Shown here piece by piece: positions 10,399 through 20,568 of a stretch of DNA of 64,000 bases. The notes below the pieces were generated by a model that was not told where the DNA came from, made no database searches, and saw nothing but the letters and a program-made list of their open reading frames with translations. This DNA comes from an uncultured Lachnospiraceae bacterium (GTDB lineage: Bacteria; Bacillota; Clostridia; Lachnospirales; Lachnospiraceae). Location of the stretch: NCBI GenBank assembly GCA_946537305.1, contig CAMNFR010000001.1:1-64000 (forward strand). Reading direction: 5' to 3'. Positions within the stretch are counted from its first letter, which is position 1. The number at the start of each line of letters is the position of its first letter. The translations under genes and the position numbers were made by a program.

Positions 10399-13300
10399 TT
10401 ACTTTTTGACCTTTACGGTCACCTTGGCAAAGACGCCGTTCTGTGAGTAAACATAAACATAGCAGGTACCCTTGCCCACGGCTTTGATCACACCCTTGCT
10501 GCTAACGGTGGCCACCTTGGTATCGGAAGATTCATATTTGATCTTCCGGCGGTTCTTCAGCTTGATCTTCTTGAAAGCGAGGGTTGTCTTTGCCTTCAGC
10601 TTGAATTTCTTGCCCTTCTTGGCCAGCGTGACCTTCTTCTTGTTTACCGTCACCTTCTTTACGTTGTTGGCCTTGCTCTTGGCTTTTCCGCCTTTGGTTG
10701 CGACGTGTGCCACCTTGGACGTGGCGATCACCTTGTCCTGGCCGTTCACTGTCTGATAGGCAGTTACATAGAATTTATAGAAGGTTCCTTTCTTCAGTGC
10801 TGCGCCGTTCGCCAGCTTTGTGACCTTCAGGGAATTGCCCGCCTGCTTGACCAGACGCGTATATTTATTGGCCTTTCCGCTGATATTTCCGTAGATCACG
10901 TAGCCGCTGGCGCCGCTCACCTTACTCCAGGTCAGGGTAATGGAGGTCTTATCCTGTTTCTTGGACTGCAGCTGCAGGGGTGCAAACCCGGAGGCAAGCG
11001 GTTCGCCGGTATCGCTTACCTTTGCCGCCGCAGCATCTGCCGCCGCCAGAGAGGTCGGATCGGACACATCGCCTTCCGGATTCTTCGGGGCCGCGGGTGT
11101 TGTGGGCGCTGTGGGTGTTGTGGGCGTTGCAGGTGTTGCAGGTGTCGTGGATCCGCCTCCGCTTATTTTCGGGATTGCCTCTGTACGTGCGGACCCACAG
11201 ACGGTGCAGGTATAGGTCTTTACACCTTCTGCCGTGGCGGTAGCTGCTTTGGTCACTTTGCCTGCATCCCAGGTATGTCCCAGCGCAGGGATCGCGATAT
11301 CCTCTTCCTGGATTTCTGTGGCAGCTGTCTTGTCCGTATACCACTTGCCGCAGAGCTCACACTGCCAGGCTTCCACAGCTCCGGGCTCTTCGCAGGTCGC
11401 CGCTTTTCCCGCCACCTTCCGGAGGTCGTGATTGATTACGATGATCCTGCAATTTCCCTCACTTGAGTCGTATCCCGAAACATGGGTCTGCCAGCTAATA
11501 CTCCAGGAATCACCATTCCGCACGTATTCCGCAGGAATCACCACCTCCTGCATGTCCTGACTGTAACCCTGCGCTCCGTACCAGGAAAGATCCTGGAATT
11601 CCGCATCATCTCCGTTATACCAGATCTGATGCGTGAAGCCCTCGGCTCCCTCCGGCGTCTTCAGGGTAACACGAATCTCATTGCCCGCACATACGAACTT
11701 CGGAATTTCGGAGACATCCATTTCCGGGGCCGTTCCCTCGGAGGTTACCGTTACCGTTACGCGGTTGCTGACCAACCATGTATTCCCATCATCCTTGCTC
11801 ACACGTGCATACAAGGTATAGTTTCCAGCCATGTTAAAGAACAGAGGGAAGAAGTCCGGATTGTCCGAATCAGCCGGGTACATCCATTCCCCTGCCTCCG
11901 GATCAATATCCATGGTATTTGTATTTTCACCGTCAAAGAATTCCAGCAGGGTACAGCCTTCCGGATACTGCACGGTAACCTCTATCGGTTCCCCCGCCGC
12001 ATAGGAAGACTTGTTGGTACTCATGATCACCTCATCGTCCGCTGCTTCCGCCGGAATTACTTGGATCTGAATATGCTTGTCGTTCTGTTCGTAGTTTACG
12101 GCATAGGCCCACAGACTTACATGGATGATTCTGCCTGCTGCAGGGAGTTTTTCTGCAGGAACGACCAACTCCAGGTCCTCCTCCGCGTCATCCCTGCGGT
12201 CGGAGAGATCAACATAGCCGCCTTCATCATCATAGCCTACATCATAGCCCAGGCGGTAGCCGATCGCAGCCGCGTTTTCCGGGAACGGAACACGAATGAT
12301 GAGATCCTCGCCTTCTTCAACGTAAGAAGGAATCTGTGAGCCGTCCAGAGAGACCTTTCCGTTTTCAGCCGTTACCGTGATCCACACGGCTTCGGAAAGC
12401 ACTTCTTCCTCGCCGAACCAGGCCTTGGCAAAGAAACGGTATCTGCCGCTTTCGTTCCAGGAACGGCTCTCAGAACATACATCTTCATCCCACTCGCCCC
12501 AGCACTTATCTTCCGAATCATTGAACAATGCAATGCGGTCCGCACCGGGTGCGGAGATGGTAAACATGACATCCTCTCCGGTCTTTGTTTCGGTCTTGCT
12601 GACCTTTAGCTCCACCGCTTCTTCCTGTGCACCTTCGGTCACCGTCAGCCGGATGCGGCTGTCAGATTCACGGTTTTCATATCCTACCGCGCCTGCTCGT
12701 CCGTTTATTACATAGGTACCAGGCTCCAGATTGGCCGTAGCAAAGGTCACATTTGTTCCGCTGCAGCGGTTCTCTACATCCTGCCAGCCATCTTCCTCGC
12801 CTTCTTTTTCGACATCCACCCAATAGTGATCTGCATGTTCGCTCTCCGTGAAGGAGACTGTCACAAAGTCACCCTGAGCCACGGTAATATCCGACGTATC
12901 AGAGAAATCGAACACACCGACGCTGCCTTCCGAAACGGCGGTAACAGAAATCGCGCCGGACGTTTTCCAGGTGTTGCCGCCATCCGTACTGACTCTGGCA
13001 AACAGGCTGTAGTTTCCGGATTCTCCAAAGTTGATATATCTCTCCCAGCTGCCGTCCTCATCCGGCTCCTCTTCCTCCCGGTAGCCGTATCCGTCAAACA
13101 GCTGCACCAGGTTCATGTCCTCCGCTTCTACACGTACTCTCACATCCTGATTGACCGGAAGCGCGCTCAGATCTGCGGGATATGTTGTAAGGGATACGGA
13201 AGCATCCGCAGCCCCCATCACAGGAATACGACGCTCCCCAAAGCCTCTGTCGTAGCCGCGGCCCCAGGCTGCCGCCCTCACGCAGAGGACCATTCCTTCT

Positions 13301-15804
13301 GTCAGGCTGCCGCCCGGAATGGATACAGTAATACTGTCATCCTCCGACGACTGGCTGAACAGTCCGTCATCCTCCTCGCCTTCTTCACCGACACGTACTT
13401 CAAATGCTTCCGCATGTTCGGGTTTCTGGACAGTAAAGGACATATCCTCTCCCGCCTGTACAGCCGACGGCAGCTCATCCGGGAAGGCCACATGGATCTC
13501 GCCCTGGGAAGTCACTGTGATCGTGACAGATTCTTCCTTATAATCATCATAGTTATCTTCATCGAAATGCGCTCTCACTAACAGGTGATAGGTGCCGGAC
13601 CTGTCGTATTCCTCTCTGGTATCCCGGAAGGAATCTCCGCTATGCCATTCCGCATGCCAGTCCATGTTGTCCTCAGGATCCCAGAACACCTCAAACCAGC
13701 TGGCGCCTGGCGCATAGCCTTCGATCAGGAATCTCTCTCCGGAGAGGATCTCTGTGGGAGTCACATTCAACATGATACCGCTTTCAGGGACCTCCGCCTC
13801 CAGCACGGTGAATTCCACGATATTATCTGACTCTCTCCCCTCAAATCCCACATTATTACACCCGGCCCACGCGCGGTATCTGCCGGGTTCCAGCGTAAGG
13901 GTAGAAAACTCTGCAGAAAGATCTTCCGTGTTGGCCAGACCGCCATCGTACCACTCCCAGCTGTCATCCTCGTCCGGATCCTCCCCGCGCAGGATCTCCA
14001 GATCGATTCCGTACCAGCGCGCATTTTCTGCCTGCGTGTAGGTCACGCCGATCGATTCTCCGCGTTTCACCTCTGTCTTATCCAGCGAGAAGGTAAAATT
14101 GCCCACACGTCCGTTGCTGGTCACGGTCACCGTCAGCGTATTCGTGGTGTGCCAGATACGCGGGTCTTCACCGCTTCCATCCCAGTCATCGTAGGTTACC
14201 TGCGCGACCAGCGTATACGTGCCGTCCCGGTTAAAGGAATGTCCATCCCGAAAATAGCCTTCCTCCAGCTGCCAGTCATCGGCACGCACCTCGCCGCCGT
14301 TCCAGTCATACCACCAGCGATCGCCGTCGAAGAAGCGGACTGCCTGAATCTTCTCATCTCCTGTGGGGTATATATAAACCTCAAAGTCTTCGTTAACCAG
14401 CACAGCTGTCTCCGAGGCCGACAGCTCAGCGGTGTCATCAGCAGCATCGAGCACGGGGATCGTCCCCCTGACTTCTGCTCCGTCATAGCCTGCTCCGTTA
14501 GCATGCAGATGAAATTCCAGGACCATGCCTCCCCTCAGCTGATCGCCTTCTATGAAAACAGCGATCTCATCTTCTCGATCATGATTATTCAGGCTCAGAA
14601 GTTCCTGATATTTGTTATTCTCGTCCTCATATCCGATATTGATTCCGAACCAATTCGCATTTTCCGGTCTCCGGAAAACAAAGGACAAGTCCTCCCCCGG
14701 ACTATGAATGAGAGGTATGTCGTCCGGCCGGGCGATCCTAATGGCCCCCATCGGAGCACTCACATTCATGGTGATCGGATCCGCATCCTGATAGGTTCCG
14801 TCTTCGAACCATGCTCTCACGACAATTTCATAGCTTCCTGAGTTCCAGTATTCTTCCCGGCTCTCCCGGAAGGATGATTCCCCCCAAAAATCTGCACGCC
14901 ATTGGTTCCCCGCCTGACAGTCCCAGAAGACCTCGAAGCCTTCCGCGTCAGGAGCATAGGCAGCGATCTCAAACTCTTCACCGGTCTGTATTTCAGTCTT
15001 TGAAAGCTTTACCAGTACGCCGCTCGCCGGCAGGACCGGCTCAGTCACGGTGATTTTTACCAGGCCGGTGGTGGAATCGCAGGTCTCATATCCTACACCA
15101 TTCGCCTTGGCCACAATATAATAATCCCCTGCCTCCAGGTTCATGGTGGACAGCATCCCTGTTCCGCCCTGCACATCGGCCAGATGATCTATCCACTCAA
15201 AATTTGCATCCTCATCCTCCGGATCTCCACTCACCAGTTTTTGAACGTCTGTCCAGTAATGATCCGCATTCGCGGAAGTACCATAGGTGATGGCAATTTC
15301 CTCCCCACGTGTTACCGTGGTCTTATCTGCGGTGAACGTAAAATCACCCACACGACCATCGCTCGTAACGGTAAGCGTCACAGGATCCAGTTCCTGCCAG
15401 GATCTGGTATCATCTTCATCGGATTCCCAGTCCTCATCCCAGGCATCGTACGTGATCTTCGCCGTCAGAGTATAGGTTCCTGCCGGTTCAAGCGATTCAG
15501 TGTAACGGAACACGCCGTCTCTGAACATCCAGTCGTTCCACTCGGGACGCACCTCACCTCCCTGCCAGGAGAACCACCACTCGTCCCGCTCTTCGTCTTC
15601 CGCTATTGTCTGATGAATCCGGAGGCCCCGGATCTCCTGCCCATCCTTCGGCGTTACGATTACCTCAAAATCCTCATTAATCTTTATGGCGGACTTGCTG
15701 ACCGTCATCGCCGCACCGCCGGCGGCAAACGCAGATCCTGCTCCCAGGATGGCCCACAGGCCCAGGATCAATATCCACAGGCACCAGTTTTGTTTTCTTT
15801 TCAT
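10399..15804 (-). CDS. Large secreted/surface protein (1801 aa) with repeated Ig-like modules, double-Cys modules, Pro/Thr linker, FN3-like module and Lys-rich BIG2-like C-terminus
   Basis: Signal peptide; recurrent TVTSxGRVGxFTF, GEDF/GEEFEI..AP..FEVFWD and REEYxxSGxYxLxVRA modules; TCEEPGAVEAWQCELCGKWY and YTCTVCGS; SKVSGASGYVIYG; VTVNKKKVTLAKKGKKFKLKAK. Confidence 0.9.
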   Translation of the reverse strand: MKRKQNWCLWILILGLWAILGAGSAFAAGGAAMTVSKSAIKINEDFEVIVTPKDGQEIRGLRIHQTIAEDEERDEWWFSWQGGEVRPEWNDWMFRDGVFRYTESLEPAGTYTLTAKITYDAWDEDWESDEDDTRSWQELDPVTLTVTSDGRVGDFTFTADKTTVTRGEEIAITYGTSANADHYWTDVQKLVSGDPEDEDANFEWIDHLADVQGGTGMLSTMNLEAGDYYIVAKANGVGYETCDSTTGLVKITVTEPVLPASGVLVKLSKTEIQTGEEFEIAAYAPDAEGFEVFWDCQAGNQWRADFWGESSFRESREEYWNSGSYEIVVRAWFEDGTYQDADPITMNVSAPMGAIRIARPDDIPLIHSPGEDLSFVFRRPENANWFGINIGYEDENNKYQELLSLNNHDREDEIAVFIEGDQLRGGMVLEFHLHANGAGYDGAEVRGTIPVLDAADDTAELSASETAVLVNEDFEVYIYPTGDEKIQAVRFFDGDRWWYDWNGGEVRADDWQLEEGYFRDGHSFNRDGTYTLVAQVTYDDWDGSGEDPRIWHTTNTLTVTVTSNGRVGNFTFSLDKTEVKRGESIGVTYTQAENARWYGIDLEILRGEDPDEDDSWEWYDGGLANTEDLSAEFSTLTLEPGRYRAWAGCNNVGFEGRESDNIVEFTVLEAEVPESGIMLNVTPTEILSGERFLIEGYAPGASWFEVFWDPEDNMDWHAEWHSGDSFRDTREEYDRSGTYHLLVRAHFDEDNYDDYKEESVTITVTSQGEIHVAFPDELPSAVQAGEDMSFTVQKPEHAEAFEVRVGEEGEEDDGLFSQSSEDDSITVSIPGGSLTEGMVLCVRAAAWGRGYDRGFGERRIPVMGAADASVSLTTYPADLSALPVNQDVRVRVEAEDMNLVQLFDGYGYREEEEPDEDGSWERYINFGESGNYSLFARVSTDGGNTWKTSGAISVTAVSEGSVGVFDFSDTSDITVAQGDFVTVSFTESEHADHYWVDVEKEGEEDGWQDVENRCSGTNVTFATANLEPGTYVINGRAGAVGYENRESDSRIRLTVTEGAQEEAVELKVSKTETKTGEDVMFTISAPGADRIALFNDSEDKCWGEWDEDVCSESRSWNESGRYRFFAKAWFGEEEVLSEAVWITVTAENGKVSLDGSQIPSYVEEGEDLIIRVPFPENAAAIGYRLGYDVGYDDEGGYVDLSDRRDDAEEDLELVVPAEKLPAAGRIIHVSLWAYAVNYEQNDKHIQIQVIPAEAADDEVIMSTNKSSYAAGEPIEVTVQYPEGCTLLEFFDGENTNTMDIDPEAGEWMYPADSDNPDFFPLFFNMAGNYTLYARVSKDDGNTWLVSNRVTVTVTSEGTAPEMDVSEIPKFVCAGNEIRVTLKTPEGAEGFTHQIWYNGDDAEFQDLSWYGAQGYSQDMQEVVIPAEYVRNGDSWSISWQTHVSGYDSSEGNCRIIVINHDLRKVAGKAATCEEPGAVEAWQCELCGKWYTDKTAATEIQEEDIAIPALGHTWDAGKVTKAATATAEGVKTYTCTVCGSARTEAIPKISGGGSTTPATPATPTTPTAPTTPAAPKNPEGDVSDPTSLAAADAAAAKVSDTGEPLASGFAPLQLQSKKQDKTSITLTWSKVSGASGYVIYGNISGKANKYTRLVKQAGNSLKVTKLANGAALKKGTFYKFYVTAYQTVNGQDKVIATSKVAHVATKGGKAKSKANNVKKVTVNKKKVTLAKKGKKFKLKAKTTLAFKKIKLKNRRKIKYESSDTKVATVSSKGVIKAVGKGTCYVYVYSQNGVFAKVTVKVKK

Positions 15805-15971
15805 ACTTATGTTCCTTTCTGATCTTTGTGTTCCTTATTCCTGATAATGTTACGGCTGCCACACAGGCCCTCTAACACGAGCCAATGGTACAAAGCGCAT
15901 ATTTTATGACATATTCTGTCATTATTTTAGCACATCGACCATAGAATTACAACAAAAAGTATAACAAAAAT

Positions 15972-16014
15972 AAAACGCCAGAAGGGATGCAGCCTGCATT
16001 CTTTCCGACGTTTT
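15972..16014 (-). terminator. Intrinsic terminator downstream of the kinase-LRR gene
   Basis: Imperfect stem AAAACGCCAGAAGGGATGCA / TGCATTCTTTCCGACGTTTT; minus strand continues TTTTATTTTTG. Confidence 0.7.
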
Positions 16015-16054
16015 CTTTTTACATTTTTTTGGCAGGATATTGCGGCAACGATGC

Positions 16055-17842
16055 TCAATTCTCATAAAGAATTTCAAACGAGACCTCTCCCAGTTCCTCC
16101 GCCATGGATCGCATTCCCTCGTTCAGGGTAACGCGCTCCAACTGCGGCAGGTCTTTTAACACCGACAGATCCTGCGTGGGAATATAAGAGAGCCGCAGCA
16201 CCTTCAGCCCGGTGTGCATTTTAAGCGGAGAAAGATCGGCGACCAGGGTGTGGGAGATTTCCAGTTCAGAAAGGCCCCTCACCTCCGAAAGATCCGTCAG
16301 ATCCTGCAGGCCCGTCCAATTAAGCTTCAGCGATCTGATGCTTTTTCCTGCCAGATACCGGTAGCTGTCTGTGGGATTGGAAATGTCCAGGAAATCAAAA
16401 TTTCCCAATTTCCCAATTACGGAAGCATCATAACTGTTAACATCACACAGATCCAGCAGGACCAGATTCGGGCATTCCATCAGCGGGGAAATATCCCGCA
16501 CCTGATTTTCGTTGATTCCCACCCATGCCAGATGATCCTTCCCGGCCAGGGCCCCGATATCTTCTATATAATTATGTTTTACCTCTATTTGTTCCAGCTT
16601 TTCCAGCTCTTCCAGCGGTGACAGATCAGATATTTCCTGACCGGCCAGACAGACCTTCTTCAGATTCGGCATTTTTCGGAGATCTTCCAATGAATGGATC
16701 TCACCGCGATCCGGCTTTCCGTCTATATACCACTGGTCTACTGCTGAAAAAAAGGCGTCCTCGTTATTGCAGATCGTATTCGTCATCACGTAGAGACCGG
16801 TAACCTGCTGCAGCATCTCCTGCGTTAGTTCCTGTTCCTCCGGGATCCCCAAACTGGCCCGGGCTGCCGCTTCTATAATGGGCTCTTCAAAGATAATCTT
16901 ATTGCTTCTCTGCAGAACGCTCCGTCCCAGAAGAAACGCCGCTGCCAGCAGCACCAGGAATCCGGCGATCCACAGCTTTTTTCTGCCCCCGGCCGGATCA
17001 GCTGCTTCCAGCGCTCTCTGCAGCCGGATGGTATCCGGATATCTGCCCGCGGGATCAAAGGCTGTACACTTTTCGATCACCTTCTCCAGCGGCGTTTCCG
17101 CATGCTCAAGAGGTTCTGCTTTTTTGCACCTCATCCAGTTCAGCAGGACCCCCAGAGCATATATATCCGAGCGTGCGTCTGTCTGACGAAATCCATACTG
17201 CTCGGGCGGCGCAAAGTCCTGTGTCCCCAGAATAACGGTATCCGACTTCCCTTCGTGCTGCACCCGGGATATTCCAAAGTCGATCAGCACCGGGACTCCG
17301 TCCGGTCTTACGACCACATTCTGCGGCTTAATATCCCGATGAATGACCGGCGGATCCTGGGAATGCAAGGCCTTCAGCTGCTTGCAGAGATGTATCCCCG
17401 TCTGGCGGATCTCTTCTGCGGAAAATTGTTTCCGGGCGGCGATATTTTCCAGCGTCTCCCCTTCTATATAATCCCGCACGCAGACCCGCATGCATTCTGT
17501 CTGGTATTCCGTTATAAAAGAAGGCAGCGGTGGTGCCTTCAGCCTCTGCAGAGTCTCCGGCTCCGTCTGGGTGAATAAAGGACTTTCGGGAAGATAACAT
17601 TTCGCCACCCGGAGCGTGCCGTCCTCCCGTTCTCTGACCAGCAGTGTTTCCGCGTCTTTATGCGATGAAAAGCATTCCAGCAGTTCAAAGCGATCCGTGA
17701 AAGCCTTCGGGTATTCGGTTTCTGCCGGTATCCCCCGAATATCCACCCCATCACGGTCCTGATTTTCATCACAGCCGGCCCGGTATGCGGTCATTACCGC
17801 CGACTTAGGATTTTCTTTGTCCTTCATAGCTGTGATCCCCAT
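16055..17842 (-). CDS. Transmembrane Ser/Thr protein kinase with C-terminal leucine-rich repeats
   Basis: VIHRDIKPQNVVVRPDGVPVLIDFGIS, GTQDFAPPEQYG, SDIYALGVLL; TM segment LWIAGFLVLLAAAFLLGRSVL; LRRs SDLSPLEELEKLEQIEVKHNYIEDIGALAG... Confidence 0.93.
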   Translation of the reverse strand: MGITAMKDKENPKSAVMTAYRAGCDENQDRDGVDIRGIPAETEYPKAFTDRFELLECFSSHKDAETLLVREREDGTLRVAKCYLPESPLFTQTEPETLQRLKAPPLPSFITEYQTECMRVCVRDYIEGETLENIAARKQFSAEEIRQTGIHLCKQLKALHSQDPPVIHRDIKPQNVVVRPDGVPVLIDFGISRVQHEGKSDTVILGTQDFAPPEQYGFRQTDARSDIYALGVLLNWMRCKKAEPLEHAETPLEKVIEKCTAFDPAGRYPDTIRLQRALEAADPAGGRKKLWIAGFLVLLAAAFLLGRSVLQRSNKIIFEEPIIEAAARASLGIPEEQELTQEMLQQVTGLYVMTNTICNNEDAFFSAVDQWYIDGKPDRGEIHSLEDLRKMPNLKKVCLAGQEISDLSPLEELEKLEQIEVKHNYIEDIGALAGKDHLAWVGINENQVRDISPLMECPNLVLLDLCDVNSYDASVIGKLGNFDFLDISNPTDSYRYLAGKSIRSLKLNWTGLQDLTDLSEVRGLSELEISHTLVADLSPLKMHTGLKVLRLSYIPTQDLSVLKDLPQLERVTLNEGMRSMAEELGEVSFEILYEN

Positions 17843-17846
17843 TTCT

Positions 17847-18281
17847 TTATAACGAACCTAGCGGAGTGACCTCATATTTTTCCATGATGATCTGCGTTTC
17901 CGTGACGGTCTTTTTGTTCTTCAGGCAGTACAGCAACACCGCGTCCCGCTTCAGGCGGGGATACAACTGGCTTCGCCCGGCTGCTCGCAGCAGCTTTTGT
18001 GCAGTTTCTACGTCCAGCTGCATACCAAACGCCAACTGCAGCACTTTCTCCCTGGAGGGACGTCTGGTGCCGTTAAAGATCTGATGTCCATAGGTGCGGT
18101 CCAGGCCGGCCTGCAGGATTACTCTTTCGGGAATCAGCCCCTTCTCATCGCACAGCTGTGCCAGGTACTCCGTGAAGGATACCTCTGACATATGCTTTTC
18201 ATTATTTTTCAGGAATGCATTCAGATGGCGGGTCCCAAGTATACGTTTCATCAGTGCTCCCGTGGTGATCTTATCATCCAT
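17847..18281 (-). CDS. Small HTH-like (XRE-type) protein paired with the kinase gene
   Basis: SFTEYLAQLCDEKGLIPERVILQAGLDRTYGHQIFNGTRRPSREKVLQLAFGMQLDVETAQKLL resembles an XRE HTH; 4-nt gap to the kinase gene. Confidence 0.75.
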   Translation of the reverse strand: MDDKITTGALMKRILGTRHLNAFLKNNEKHMSEVSFTEYLAQLCDEKGLIPERVILQAGLDRTYGHQIFNGTRRPSREKVLQLAFGMQLDVETAQKLLRAAGRSQLYPRLKRDAVLLYCLKNKKTVTETQIIMEKYEVTPLGSL

Positions 18282-18428
18282 ACGTCAGTCCTCCTGCGGC
18301 GCGATCGCCCGCTCAGAAAATATCCCTTCCTTCCCCTGTCATTTCAGTATATCCAATCCATAAGGTTTTTACAAGAATGCAGGATGCACACATTTTCAGA
18401 GCGAGACAAAACAAGCATAGCTAACGTG

Positions 18429-18466
18429 AAAAGAAGCGGGCCGGATGCAATCCCGGCCCGCTTCTT
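18429..18466 (-). terminator. Intrinsic terminator of the BMP-ABC transporter operon
   Basis: 12-bp perfect stem GAAGCGGGCCGG/CCGGCCCGCTTC followed on the minus strand by CTTTTC, right at the end of the permease gene. Confidence 0.8.
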
Positions 18467-19453
18467 TCAGCGTTCTTCTCGGAAGTAGTTTAGTCCCAGA
18501 CTGGCTGGTGGCTGATTCTCCCGCTTATTTCTCATGCTGGTGATGACCAGCACCACGATGGTTACTACATACGGCAGCATCTTGTACAGTTCCTTGATGG
18601 AAAGGTTCATGCCCGTGGGGATGTACAGATACAGGATGTACAGTCCGCCGAACAGCATGGATGCCAATACGCCGATGTTCGGCCGCCAGATGGTAAAGAT
18701 GACCAGAGCGATGGCAAGCCAGCCGCGGTCTCCGAATCCATCGTTGGACCAGACGCCGTTGGCGTAGTCCATCACATAGTACAGACCGCCGAGGCCTGCG
18801 ATAACGCAGCCAAGGCAGGTCGCAAAATACTTATAGCGCGTGATATTGATACCCGCGGCATCCGCCGTGGACGGGCTTTCGCCCACCGCCCGCAGCTGAA
18901 GGCCGACGCGCGTCTTCTTCAGCACATGGGCTGCCACCAACGCGATGATAATAGCCAGATAGGCCAGGAAGCCGTAGGAAAAGAACACCTTGCCCACCCA
19001 CCCGGTGCTCTCCGCAAAGGGAAGTGTCGTCCGGAAATAATTACTGGTGGTGGTCAGGGCAATGGAAGGCACCTCGCTGGCGGTCAGCTTCATCAAAGAG
19101 CCGCCGAAGAAATTGCCGAAACCCACGCCGAAGGTGGTCATAGCCAGACCGGTCACGTTCTGGTTGGCCCGCAGGGTAACCGTCAGGAAGCAGTACAGAA
19201 GTCCCATCAGAAGAGATCCGATCATGCAGCAGACCAGCGGAATCATGATCGCCAGGAATCCGTTGATCTGCGCCCCGGACTGTTCATACAGGAAGGACCC
19301 GATGACGCCGCTGATAGCACCTACGTACATAACACCCGGAATACCCAGGTTCAGGTTTCCGGATTTTTCAGTGATCGTCTCACCCGTGCTGCCATACAGC
19401 AGCGGAATACTTTGGGCCACCGCACGGGGGATAAAAGAAACAAGATCAAACAT
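18467..19453 (-). CDS. BMP/nucleoside-type ABC transporter permease
   Basis: AVAQSIPLLYGSTGETITEKSGNLNLGIPGVMYVGAISG; branched-chain/YufQ-like permease. Confidence 0.92.
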   Translation of the reverse strand: MFDLVSFIPRAVAQSIPLLYGSTGETITEKSGNLNLGIPGVMYVGAISGVIGSFLYEQSGAQINGFLAIMIPLVCCMIGSLLMGLLYCFLTVTLRANQNVTGLAMTTFGVGFGNFFGGSLMKLTASEVPSIALTTTSNYFRTTLPFAESTGWVGKVFFSYGFLAYLAIIIALVAAHVLKKTRVGLQLRAVGESPSTADAAGINITRYKYFATCLGCVIAGLGGLYYVMDYANGVWSNDGFGDRGWLAIALVIFTIWRPNIGVLASMLFGGLYILYLYIPTGMNLSIKELYKMLPYVVTIVVLVITSMRNKRENQPPASLGLNYFREER

Positions 19454-19455
19454 GC

Positions 19456-20568
19456 TTATTTGCCCTCCTTTGCAGTGGATTTCCGAAAGTGAATCTGATA
19501 ATTGATAAAGAACTCAGACCCGATGATAAAGAAGAGCACAATGCCCGTCAGGATATCGGAGAAGGACTGGTTCAGGCCGAACACCGTAGAGATCTCGTTG
19601 GAGCCGCGGCCAAAGAAGGCCAACAGCAGGCTGCTGAAGATCATGGCTATGGGGTTGAACTTGGCCAGCCAGGCTACCATGACAGCCGTAAAGCCGCGGC
19701 CGCCGGCAATGGTAGTAGTAATGGTGTGGTTGGTACCCGGCACCAGCAGGAATCCCGCCAGACCGCAGAGCGCTCCGGAAAGGATCAGGGTCCGGATGAT
19801 GACCTTTTCTACCTTAATACCAACGTAGCGGGCGGTTTTTTCGCTCTCGCCCACCACGGCGATCTCGTAACCCTGCTTGCTGTAGTTCATGTATACATAG
19901 ACCAACGCCGTCAGAATGGCTACGATCAGGATATTCAGGAAATACTTGGATGGACCGACCTGCGGAAGCCAGCCCGCTTCCGTGGACTGGTTGATGATAC
20001 CGATCTTTCCGGAGCCCTTCGGGACTTCCCAGATGATGATGTAATAGGCGACCAGCTGTGTGGCTACGTAGTTCATCATCAGCGTGAACAGGGTCTCGTT
20101 GGTGTTCCATTTGGCCTTGGCAATGGCCGGGATCATAGCCCATACAGCGCCCGCCGCCATGGAGCCGATCAGCATGATCAGGATCAGTGCCGCGTTCGGG
20201 ACCTTATCTCCCAGAAGGATCATGCAGGCCGCACATGCCAGGCCGCCGATCAGGATCTGTCCCTCGCCGCCCAGATTCCAGAATCGCATGCGGAAGGCAG
20301 GCGTCAGCGCCAGGGAGACGCACAGCAGAATGGCCGTCTCCTGACCCATGACCCAGGACTTTCGGGGCGTTCCGAAGGCGCCGTAGAGCATAGTCGCATA
20401 AATCTGAATGGGGTTCTCACCTGTCACCAGCATGGTAACGATGGCACAGAAAATGAAAGCCAGCACAATGCCCGTCAGCCGGATGCCCCAGGAGGCATAC
20501 CACGGCAGCACCTTCCGTTTGCTGATATGTGCCAGAGGCGTATGACTCTTTTTATTCACTTCTGCCAC
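19456..20568 (-). CDS. BMP/nucleoside-type ABC transporter permease
   Basis: Multi-TM protein with RFWNLGGEGQILIGGLAC and GRGFTAVMVAWLAKFNPI (YufP-like); overlaps the ATPase gene. Confidence 0.92.
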   Translation of the reverse strand: MAEVNKKSHTPLAHISKRKVLPWYASWGIRLTGIVLAFIFCAIVTMLVTGENPIQIYATMLYGAFGTPRKSWVMGQETAILLCVSLALTPAFRMRFWNLGGEGQILIGGLACAACMILLGDKVPNAALILIMLIGSMAAGAVWAMIPAIAKAKWNTNETLFTLMMNYVATQLVAYYIIIWEVPKGSGKIGIINQSTEAGWLPQVGPSKYFLNILIVAILTALVYVYMNYSKQGYEIAVVGESEKTARYVGIKVEKVIIRTLILSGALCGLAGFLLVPGTNHTITTTIAGGRGFTAVMVAWLAKFNPIAMIFSSLLLAFFGRGSNEISTVFGLNQSFSDILTGIVLFFIIGSEFFINYQIHFRKSTAKEGK

